The notes under the pieces: model-generated
What the model was told of the DNA's origin: nothing
The model's database searches: none
What the model saw: the letters and a program-made list of their open reading frames with translations, nothing else
Program-made: the position numbers and the translations under genes
Source: Pseudomonas mendocina
GTDB lineage: Bacteria > Pseudomonadota > Gammaproteobacteria > Pseudomonadales > Pseudomonadaceae
Assembly: GCA_037482215.1 (NCBI GenBank)
Contig: CP148074.1
Location: forward strand, 2,294,001 to 2,358,000
Length of the DNA stretch: 64,000 bases
Direction of reading: 5' to 3'
Shown here: in pieces, positions 55,609 through 64,000 of the stretch
How positions within the stretch are numbered: the first letter of the stretch is position 1
Layout: every line of letters starts with the position of its first letter

Positions 55609-57075
55609 GTGAACCCATCACCGGTGTTGCTGCGTAACTACATCGCAGGCGAATTTGTCACTACTAAAACCACCTTTGCCAATATTTCCCCTGTTGACGG
55701 GACACTGATCGGTCACGTGTGTGAAGCGGATGCCGACCTAGTCGATCGCGCTGTGAGAGCGGGTAAGGCCGCCCAGCAAGGGCCCTGGGGGCAGTACAGC
55801 GCAGCCCAACGCGCACAGCTGCTGCACAAAATCGCAGATGGTATCGAGCGTCGCTTTGATGAGTTCGTTGCGGCCGAAGTAGCTGACACCGGGCGCCCTG
55901 TTCATCAGGCTCGCACCCTTGATATCGCCCGTGGCGTTGCTAATTTCCGCACGTTTGCCGAGCTGATTAATCAGGCAGGCAATGAATGCTTTGAGATGCG
56001 CGCCGCTGATGGCAGTGATGTATTCAGCTTTTCCGTGCGCAAGCCCCATGGCGTTGTCGCGATCATCTCGCCATGGAATCTGCCAATGCTGTTGCTGACC
56101 TGGAAAGTTGCTCCAGCGATGGCCTGTGGCAACTCAGTCGTGATCAAACCCTCTGAAGACACCCCATCCACCGCCACTCTACTCGCGGAGGTGATGCACG
56201 AAGCCGGCGTCCCTGAAGGCGCGTTCAACCTGGTCCATGGTTTTGGCCCGAATTCGGCTGGCGAATACCTCACCAAGCATCCCGACATCGACGCCATCAC
56301 CTTCACCGGCGAGTCCCGCACGGGCGCCACCATCATGAAAGTCGCCGCCGAAGGTGTGCGTGATGTGTCGTTCGAGCTGGGTGGCAAAAATGCGGCGGTA
56401 GTATTTGCCGACTGCGACTTTGATGCAGCGGTTGCGGGTGTTATCCGCTCCAGCTTCACCAACTCGGGCCAAGTATGCCTCTGCTCTGAGCGTGTTTACG
56501 TCGAGCGGCCGATCTTTGACCGATTTGTCGCAGCCCTTAAGCAAGCCGCTGAAAATCTGAAGATTGGCTACCCGGATGAAGACGGGGTCAACATGGGCTC
56601 GTTGATCTCTCACAAGCACCGCGACAAGGTGATGGCTTATTTTGACTTAGCCAGGGATGAAGGCGCAGAAGTCGTGACCGGTGGCGGTATTCCGAACTTC
56701 GGTGATGAGCGTGACCGTGGTGCCTACGTTCAGCCCACAATTTGGACTGGCCTGCCGGACGATGCACGCTGCGTACGCGAAGAAATCTTCGGTCCGGTCT
56801 GCCATATCGCCCCGTTTGATACTGAAGAAGAAGTGATCCGTCGCGTTAACGACAGCGCATACGGGTTGGCCACTGCCGTCTGGACCCGTGATCTCAGACG
56901 TGCTCACAGCATCACCCGCAAATTCCACGTCGGCATGGTTTGGGTCAATACCTGGTTCCTGCGCGATTTGCGTACCCCGTTTGGCGGTGTCCGCCTATCA
57001 GGCATCGGGCGCGAAGGCGGCCGCCACTCTCTGGATTTCTATTCAGAGATCACCACCATCTGCATGCACCCTTAA
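55609..57075 (+). CDS. nbaE: 2-aminomuconate 6-semialdehyde dehydrogenase (GTG start)
   Basis: 488 residues. NAD-dependent aldehyde dehydrogenase oxidising 2-aminomuconate semialdehyde to 2-aminomuconate. The catalytic Asn region is [14 protein letters not shown] (about 153), the general-base Glu is in [12 protein letters not shown] (about 252) and the nucleophile Cys in [13 protein letters not shown] (about 287). The end [20 protein letters not shown] is typical of the AMSDH/HMSDH group. The GTG at 55609 has GGAGG directly upstream; a TTG at 55597 is in frame but poorer. First gene of the nbaE-H-J-I-G-F-C-D operon. Confidence 0.9.
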   Translation: MNPSPVLLRNYIAGEFVTTKTTFANISPVDGTLIGHVCEADADLVDRAVRAGKAAQQGPWGQYSAAQRAQLLHKIADGIERRFDEFVAAEVADTGRPVHQARTLDIARGVANFRTFAELINQAGNECFEMRAADGSDVFSFSVRKPHGVVAIISPWNLPMLLLTWKVAPAMACGNSVVIKPSEDTPSTATLLAEVMHEAGVPEGAFNLVHGFGPNSAGEYLTKHPDIDAITFTGESRTGATIMKVAAEGVRDVSFELGGKNAAVVFADCDFDAAVAGVIRSSFTNSGQVCLCSERVYVERPIFDRFVAALKQAAENLKIGYPDEDGVNMGSLISHKHRDKVMAYFDLARDEGAEVVTGGGIPNFGDERDRGAYVQPTIWTGLPDDARCVREEIFGPVCHIAPFDTEEEVIRRVNDSAYGLATAVWTRDLRRAHSITRKFHVGMVWVNTWFLRDLRTPFGGVRLSGIGREGGRHSLDFYSEITTICMHP

Positions 57076-57089
57076 GCCGGAGACTGACT

Positions 57090-57905
57090 ATGCATCCTGC
57101 TCTTCTTGAGGCTGCAGATCGATTGCAGCAAGCCCTTAAACACGGAACACCCTGCTCCCCTGTTCGCGATCTTATCGCCCAGGTAGCCGGTGACCATGAA
57201 AGCGCGAACCTTGTGCAATTGGCTTACGCCGTTCAGCAACACAACACAGAAACGGCCATCGCCGCGGGTGATCGTCTGGTCGGACATAAAATCGGCCTCA
57301 CCTCACGCGCAGTGCAGCAGCAACTGGGGGTTGATCAGCCAGACTTCGGCGCTCTACTGGCCAGCAACTGGCGCGCAGACAACCTGCCCATTGCTTGGGC
57401 TGATACTCAGCAACCCAAAGTTGAAGCTGAAATAGCCTTAGTGCTTGAGCATGACCTGCTGCACGAGCGGCATACGCTCGCTGACATTCTGCGCGCCAGT
57501 GCGTTTGCCCTGCCCGCTATCGAAATTGTTGGTAGCCGCATTCACAACTGGGACATTCAACTTGCCGACACCATCGCAGACAACGCCTCAAGTGGACTGT
57601 TTGTGCTCGGTAGCCAGCCCCGTGCACTTAACAAAGTGGATTGGGTTCGCTGCGGTATGCATATGAACCTTAAGGGTGAGCCCGTTTCTGTTGGGGCCGG
57701 TGCAGCCTGCATGGGCAACCCGCTAAATGCCGCCGTGTGGTTAGCGGACACCTTAGTTGCGATGGGCACACCACTTCGTGCGGGCGACATTGTTCTCACT
57801 GGCGCCCTGGGCCCGATGGTCGCGGCCAATCCTGGTGATGTTTTCACTGCCCACATTCAGGGCCTTGGCAGCGTCACCGCGATGTTCGATCTAGCCGACC
57901 AGTAA
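57090..57905 (+). CDS. nbaH: 2-oxopent-4-enoate hydratase
   Basis: 271 residues. Adds water to 2-hydroxypenta-2,4-dienoate (2-oxopent-4-enoate) to give 4-hydroxy-2-oxovalerate. FAH-like hydratase/decarboxylase family: [23 protein letters not shown] (about 67), metal ligands in [12 protein letters not shown] (ExE, about 112) and the [22 protein letters not shown] segment. GGAG lies before the ATG at 57090, 12 nt after nbaE. A longer frame to 56940 is spurious overlap with nbaE. Confidence 0.9.
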   Translation: MHPALLEAADRLQQALKHGTPCSPVRDLIAQVAGDHESANLVQLAYAVQQHNTETAIAAGDRLVGHKIGLTSRAVQQQLGVDQPDFGALLASNWRADNLPIAWADTQQPKVEAEIALVLEHDLLHERHTLADILRASAFALPAIEIVGSRIHNWDIQLADTIADNASSGLFVLGSQPRALNKVDWVRCGMHMNLKGEPVSVGAGAACMGNPLNAAVWLADTLVAMGTPLRAGDIVLTGALGPMVAANPGDVFTAHIQGLGSVTAMFDLADQ

Positions 57906-57917
57906 ATAGGTGCACTG

Positions 57918-58859
57918 ATGAGAAAAATAAAAGTCGCCATCATCGGTTCCGGCAACATCGGCACCGACCTGATGATCAAGATCATGCGTCATGGCAAGCA
58001 CCTGGAAATGGGCGCCATGGTCGGCATTGACCCTAACTCCGACGGCTTGGCTCGCGCTGCGCGCCTGGGCGTTGCCACCACCCACGAAGGCGTGGTCGGC
58101 CTGACCAAGATGGACGTGTTCAAAGACATCGACTTCGTATTCGATGCCACCAGCGCGTCTGCCCACGTTAAGAACGACGAGTTCCTGCGTTCGATCAAGC
58201 CGGGCATCCGCCTGATCGACCTGACTCCGGCGGCAATTGGCCCGTACTGCGTACCGGTGGTGAACGGTGCTGAACACGTCGACAAGCTCAACGTGAACAT
58301 GGTCACCTGCGGTGGCCAGGCCACTATTCCGATGGTCGCAGCCGTTTCCCGAGTGGCTAAAGTCCATTACGCCGAGATCATTGCCTCCATCGCCTCCAAA
58401 TCCGCTGGCCCGGGAACCCGAGCCAACATTGATGAGTTCACCGAAACCACCAGCAAAGCCATCGAAGTGATCGGCGGCGCGGCGAAGGGCAAGGCGATCA
58501 TCATCATGAACCCGGCTGAACCGCCGCTGATCATGCGTGACACCGTTTTTGTCCTGTCCGAAGCAGCGGATCAAGCGGCTGTTGAGGCCTCCATCCTAGA
58601 GATGGAAAAAGCCGTCAACGCCTACGTGCCGGGCTACCGCCTGAAGCAGAAAGTGCAGTTCGACGTGATCCCAGAAGACGCGCCGCTGAACATTCCTGGC
58701 CACGGCAAGTTCTCCGGCCTGAAAACCTCCGTATTCCTTGAAGTGGAAGGCGCGGCGCACTACCTGCCTGCGTATGCCGGCAACCTGGACATCATGACCT
58801 CCGCCGGTATGGCCACCGCTGAGCGCATGGCCGAAAAAATGCTGAACGGCGAGGCCTGA
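57918..58859 (+). CDS. nbaJ: Acylating acetaldehyde dehydrogenase
   Basis: 313 residues. Converts acetaldehyde, NAD and CoA to acetyl-CoA. Rossmann motif [13 protein letters not shown] near residue 10, catalytic Cys in [12 protein letters not shown] (about 130) and the conserved [23 protein letters not shown] (about 155). It forms a channelling complex with the aldolase encoded next. The gene and its neighbour nbaI look richer in GC and C-ending codons than the genes on both sides. Confidence 0.94.
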   Translation: MRKIKVAIIGSGNIGTDLMIKIMRHGKHLEMGAMVGIDPNSDGLARAARLGVATTHEGVVGLTKMDVFKDIDFVFDATSASAHVKNDEFLRSIKPGIRLIDLTPAAIGPYCVPVVNGAEHVDKLNVNMVTCGGQATIPMVAAVSRVAKVHYAEIIASIASKSAGPGTRANIDEFTETTSKAIEVIGGAAKGKAIIIMNPAEPPLIMRDTVFVLSEAADQAAVEASILEMEKAVNAYVPGYRLKQKVQFDVIPEDAPLNIPGHGKFSGLKTSVFLEVEGAAHYLPAYAGNLDIMTSAGMATAERMAEKMLNGEA

Positions 58860-58863
58860 GGAC

Positions 58864-59901
58864 ATGAGCATGACATTTGATCCCAGCAAAAAACTCTACA
58901 TCTCCGACGTAACCCTGCGAGACGGCAGCCATGCCATCCGCCACCAGTATTCGATCCAGAATGTGCAGGACATCGCCCGCGCCCTGGACGAAGCCAAGGT
59001 CGACTCCATCGAAGTCACCCACGGTGACGGCCTGCAAGGTTCCAGCTTCAACTACGGCTTCGGCGCTCACAGCGATCTGGAGTGGATCGAAGCGGCTGCC
59101 GACGTGATCAAGCACGCGAAAATCACCGTGCTGCTGATCCCCGGTATCGGCACAGTTCACGACCTCAAAGAAGCCTACAAAGCCGGTGCTCGCTCCGTTC
59201 GCGTGGCCACTCACTGCACCGAGGCGGATGTCTCCAAACAGCACATCGAATTCGCCCGTGAGTTGGGTATGGATACGGTCGGCTTTTTGATGATGAGCCA
59301 CATGATCCCGGCCGAACAGCTGGCCGCTCAGGGCAAGCTGATGGAGTCCTACGGTGCCCAGTGCATCTACATGGCGGATTCCGGCGGTGCCATGAACATG
59401 AACGACATCCGCGACCGCATGCGCGCGTTCAAGTCGGTGCTCAATGCTGAAACCCAAACCGGTATGCACGCGCACCACAACCTGAGCCTCGGCGTGGCCA
59501 ACTCCATCGCTGCGGTGGAAGAAGGCTGTGATCGTATCGACGCGAGCCTCGCCGGCATGGGCGCCGGTGCGGGTAACGCGCCGCTGGAAGTGTTTATCGC
59601 TGCGGCTGAGCGTCTGGGCTGGAACCACGGCACCGACCTGTATCGCCTGATGGATGCTGCGGATGATCTGGTGCGCCCGCTGCAGGACCGCCCGGTCCGC
59701 GTCGACCGCGAAACATTGGCGCTGGGTTATGCCGGTGTGTACTCCAGCTTCCTGCGTCACGCCGAAGTGGCCGCCGCCAAATACGGCCTGAAAACCATGG
59801 ACATCCTCGTCGAACTGGGCCGCCGCCGCATGGTGGGTGGGCAGGAAGACATGATTGTTGACGTTGCCCTCGACCTTCAGGGCCAGCCTCAGGAGCACTG
59901 A
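58864..59901 (+). CDS. nbaI: 4-hydroxy-2-oxovalerate aldolase
   Basis: 345 residues. Splits 4-hydroxy-2-oxovalerate to pyruvate and acetaldehyde. DRE-TIM barrel: [17 protein letters not shown] near residue 15 gives the catalytic Arg, Asp and His, and [18 protein letters not shown] (about 200) gives the Mn2+ histidines. The C-terminal communication domain pairs with NbaJ. It starts 4 nt after nbaJ. Confidence 0.94.
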   Translation: MSMTFDPSKKLYISDVTLRDGSHAIRHQYSIQNVQDIARALDEAKVDSIEVTHGDGLQGSSFNYGFGAHSDLEWIEAAADVIKHAKITVLLIPGIGTVHDLKEAYKAGARSVRVATHCTEADVSKQHIEFARELGMDTVGFLMMSHMIPAEQLAAQGKLMESYGAQCIYMADSGGAMNMNDIRDRMRAFKSVLNAETQTGMHAHHNLSLGVANSIAAVEEGCDRIDASLAGMGAGAGNAPLEVFIAAAERLGWNHGTDLYRLMDAADDLVRPLQDRPVRVDRETLALGYAGVYSSFLRHAEVAAAKYGLKTMDILVELGRRRMVGGQEDMIVDVALDLQGQPQEH

Positions 59902-59903
59902 TC

Positions 59904-60692
59904 ATGCAGCAAGACCTACATAAAATAGCTGATGCACTGGATCTCGCGGCTCGCAGCGCCAATGCCGTCAGCCAGTTCAGCAGCCACACCCCCTTCTCGC
60001 TCGAACAAGCCTACCTGATTCAGCGTGCTTCAATGCAGCGCCGTTATGACATTGGCGAGCGCAGTATCGGCGTCAAACTCGGCTTCACCAGCCGGGCGAA
60101 GATGGTGCAAATGGGCGTAGACAGCCTGATCTGGGGCTGGCTGACCAATGCCATGCTTGAAGAGGATGGTGGCTTTATTGATTTACAGCGCTATATCCAC
60201 CCTCGTACTGAGCCTGAAGTGTGTTTTATCACGCGCAAAGCCATTGACCGCCCCCTCACACAGCTTGAGGCCGCTGACTATCTTGAAGCGGTTGCTCCGG
60301 CCGTTGAAATCATCGATTCCCGCTATCAGAACTTCAAATTCACGTTGGAAGACGTCGTCGCGGACAACTGCTCATCAGCCGGTCTAGTGGTCGGTCCCTG
60401 GTCCCGTGATTTCAGCGGTCTGAGCAACGCTGGGGTGCTGGTACGCATTGACGGGCGGGTTCGCCAGACTGGCTCGACCGCCGCCATTCTGGGCCATCCC
60501 CTGCGCAGCATTGTGCAGGCTTCGCAACTGCTCAGCGCGGCAGAGCTGTGCCTGCCAGCGGGAAGCCTGATCATGGCGGGCGCAGCGACCGCTGCCGAAG
60601 CACTGCATGCGGGCAGCCATGTCAGCGTTGAAATCGCCGGATACGGCGAATGTGGATTCAGTGTTAAAGGAGCACCAAGCAATGAGCACTAA
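59904..60692 (+). CDS. nbaG: 4-oxalocrotonate decarboxylase
   Basis: 262 residues. Mg2+-dependent decarboxylase of 2-oxo-3-hexenedioate giving 2-oxopent-4-enoate. It is a paralogue of the hydratase, with [23 protein letters not shown] (about 56), metal Glu pair in [12 protein letters not shown] (about 107) and [31 protein letters not shown] and IWGWLT point to decarboxylase rather than hydratase. It starts 2 nt after nbaI and overlaps nbaF by 11 nt. Confidence 0.9.
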   Translation: MQQDLHKIADALDLAARSANAVSQFSSHTPFSLEQAYLIQRASMQRRYDIGERSIGVKLGFTSRAKMVQMGVDSLIWGWLTNAMLEEDGGFIDLQRYIHPRTEPEVCFITRKAIDRPLTQLEAADYLEAVAPAVEIIDSRYQNFKFTLEDVVADNCSSAGLVVGPWSRDFSGLSNAGVLVRIDGRVRQTGSTAAILGHPLRSIVQASQLLSAAELCLPAGSLIMAGAATAAEALHAGSHVSVEIAGYGECGFSVKGAPSNEH

Positions 60693-61107
60693 TCGCGCCA
60701 CTGTATTAGCTGACAAGGCAAAACCCCGCGGGCGCTTCCCACACATCAAGCGGGCCGGGGATTTTCTCTATGTCTCCGGCACTAGCTCACGGCGTCCGGA
60801 TAACAGCTTTGACGGCGTTGAGGTCGACGAGTTGGGCGCAACCAATCTGGATATACGCGCCCAAACCCGAGCGGTGATCGAGAACATCCGCGACATTCTG
60901 GCCAGCGAAGGCGCGGGCCTGGCAGACCTCGTAGAACTCAGTAGCTATTTGGTCGATATGAATGACTTCGCAGGCTACAACGAGGTGTATGCCGAGTATT
61001 TCGATGAAACCGGGCCGACCCGCACAACCGTAGCGGTGCACCAGCTACCGCATCCGCACCTGCGTATCGAAATCAAAGCGGTCGCCCACAGCCCGTTACA
61101 GCGCTAA
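60682..61107 (+). CDS. nbaF: 2-aminomuconate deaminase
   Basis: 141 residues. RidA-superfamily enzyme releasing ammonia from 2-aminomuconate to give 4-oxalocrotonate. [30 protein letters not shown] near the start (the GTSSRRPDN segment is specific for AmnD/NbaF) and [25 protein letters not shown] at the end. AAGGAG lies 9 nt before the ATG, inside the end of nbaG. Confidence 0.92.
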   Translation: MSTNRATVLADKAKPRGRFPHIKRAGDFLYVSGTSSRRPDNSFDGVEVDELGATNLDIRAQTRAVIENIRDILASEGAGLADLVELSSYLVDMNDFAGYNEVYAEYFDETGPTRTTVAVHQLPHPHLRIEIKAVAHSPLQR

Positions 61108-61116
61108 GGAATATAG

Positions 61117-62681
<1,565 letters not shown>

Positions 62682-63382
62682 GGCAGAGACCGCCTCATTA
62701 ATGGGGCGGTGCAACTCAAAGGCGCGGCCCTGATAAAACAGGCGCCCTGCTCCTCAGCGCCTAGCAGCACTCAATCTCGTCCAGTCGAATGTCACGCTAA
62801 TTACGCACTAATGCGCTTGATAGTTATTTTGCGCATAAAAACATTAATGACTTTCAATATTATAGCGTGTGTATGTGCTTGCCAAACCCAGCAATGGTTA
62901 TTTTGGCGCACCTACTCACTCTAATAATACTTGTCCTGGCATCTTATTAAATCCAAGCTTTTATAATTTCAACTTTAATAGCTCATCTGCATAACGACAG
63001 TTTGTCTATGCTCAATAATTCTCCACGCGCCAACTGATCGATTCTCATTTGCTACATATGCAGAACAGCACATACAGTGCCTGCAACTAAAATAACATCC
63101 CTAGAAATGGGTATATTTGCTTAACTTGAAAAATTTAACCAAAAAACATAACTCCTCACAGCACTTTCAGTCAGACACAAAGACTCGCAAAAGTAATAAA
63201 ATGGGAATACGGCTAAAAATTAGCCACCTGTTTTGGTCGTTTTAAATCGAGCAAAACCTAACCAATAAGCGCCATTATAAAAATAACCTCGTCTGCGTAA
63301 AAACCGGGCAAGTTAAATATTGCCCAATACAGCTGGTAATTGTAGGTGCGCATCAACTCTGCACTGCAGTAGGAGTTATTTG
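62682..63382. other. AT-rich intergenic region after the nba operon
   Basis: About 700 nt, clearly poorer in GC than the genes before it from 62800 on. Beyond a weak stem ACCGCC / GGCGGT (62689-62710) I see no gene, tRNA or repeat. The last 20 nt contain AGGAG, the ribosome site of the next gene. Confidence 0.5.
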
Positions 63383-64000
63383 ATGGAAACAAACCACCCA
63401 AGGATTCGCTCTGCGCTGCGATCGATTTCTCGCAGCGACTTTATTAATGGAAAAGATCTTCCGCTTTCCACAACTGGGCATTCGATTCCGCGGGCTGAGG
63501 TAGTCGGCCTAATTCTTTCAATTCTTCCTGATATCAACCCTACCGATGTAGTCATGCATGTTGGTGGAGGCTCAGGATACTTTGCTGCTGTGCTCTCCAA
63601 GCTCACCGAGCGCGTCCTCTATGTTGAGCAAAACACGTACGTTGCAGAGGCCGCTAAAGAACGATTTGAGCGCTTAGGCTTGACCAATATTGAGGTCATC
63701 CCTCAGTCGGCTGAAAGCAATATTGAGCTCGACAAACCCCTGTGACTTAGTTATCTGCACAACGTTTATAACGAATATCTCTAAGCTACAAGATTACCTG
63801 CTAGAAGCAGGTAACTTAGTCTGCCTAGAAGATAAGGTTGGATCAGAGTATACCTTGGTAAGCTACACCAAGTGTGGCGGAAAGTTGGTTCGTGGGCATT
63901 CACTCGGTCGTGTAGATTTTAATCGCAACTCCGAGCAAATCTTGATCGACATGGGGGTCGTCAATGAGCCCTCATTGGAGCAGGCAAAAGCGCAAGCGGC
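63383..64000 (+). pseudogene. PCMT-like methyltransferase with possible GspE/MshE N-terminal-like segment, frameshifted and cut by window end
   Basis: AGGAG lies 7 nt before the ATG at 63383. The first 120 residues are a protein-L-isoaspartate methyltransferase-like Rossmann domain with SAM motif VVMHVGGGSGYFAAVLSKL (about 57). The frame stops at 63743-63745, but one extra base in CCCC (63737-63740) explains it: in the next frame the protein continues CDLVICTTFITNISKLQDYLLEAGNLVCLEDKVG, the rest of the methyltransferase fold. A segment EQILIDMGVVNEPSLEQAKAQA then begins, resembling the GspE/MshE N-terminal domain. It is open to the window end. Real mutation or sequence error cannot be told apart. 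Confidence 0.65.

Noticed and set aside
58792..59898. Minus-strand open frame of 368 codons opposite nbaI
   Set aside because: Shadow of a certain aldolase gene with high GC at third positions.

Overview
The window is chromosomal DNA of a Pseudomonas. This rests on the cmaX-crfX-cmpX-sigX-oprF block, an OprI-type lipoprotein, AcnD/PrpF propionate catabolism, an OprD-family porin and Pseudomonas-type REP repeats. From memory of the P. aeruginosa PAO1 map, several stretches are syntenic: the ATP-grasp/7TM/protease trio, ppsR-ppsA-hydrolase-rraA-cmaX-crfX-cmpX-sigX-oprF (around PA1766-PA1777), and tRNAs-folD-lipoprotein-cysS-glnS-ppiB-lpxH-miaE-usp-acnB (around PA1787-PA1797). Base composition is lower in GC than P. 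aeruginosa, so another species group is likely; the species cannot be fixed from sequence alone.

Layout. 0-5 kb: a VWA protein cut by the window start, a GFA-family protein, a MoxR ATPase, a DUF748 protein, cysK and oprI. 5-10 kb: a small GNAT protein, pabB, and an operon of a periplasmic retropepsin-like protease, an inactive transglutaminase/7TM protein and an ATP-grasp ligase. 10.4-17.2 kb: a 2-methylcitrate operon (prpR, prpB, prpC, acnD, prpF) without prpD. 17.4-26.4 kb: the core ppsR/ppsA to oprF block. 26.5-30.3 kb: a Csu/CupE-type chaperone-usher pilus locus gutted by an IS3-family insertion with an adjacent deletion. 30.7-46.2 kb: housekeeping genes and three tRNAs (Leu, His, Arg).

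The most interesting part is 46.3-62.7 kb, a catabolic block for 3-hydroxyanthranilate and 2-aminophenol. It holds a kynureninase with an amino-acid permease, an OprD-type porin, and a minus-strand operon with both subunits of 2-aminophenol 1,6-dioxygenase (amnBA) plus a RidA-like protein and a cupin. An AraC and a LysR regulator follow, then a complete plus-strand operon from 3-hydroxyanthranilate to pyruvate and acetyl-CoA (nbaE-H-J-I-G-F-C-D). Both ring-cleavage routes yield 2-aminomuconate 6-semialdehyde, which the shared lower pathway consumes. A dyad CTTGGTATT-N9-AATA(A/C)CCAG occurs in both the kynU/porin intergenic region and the nbaE promoter region, which suggests one regulator ties the two together. 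A perfect ANR/FNR-type box sits in the kynU/porin region.

The window ends in an AT-rich gap and the start of a gene joining a PCMT-like methyltransferase domain to a possible GspE/MshE N-terminal-like segment. That gene is broken by a one-base frameshift in a C run.
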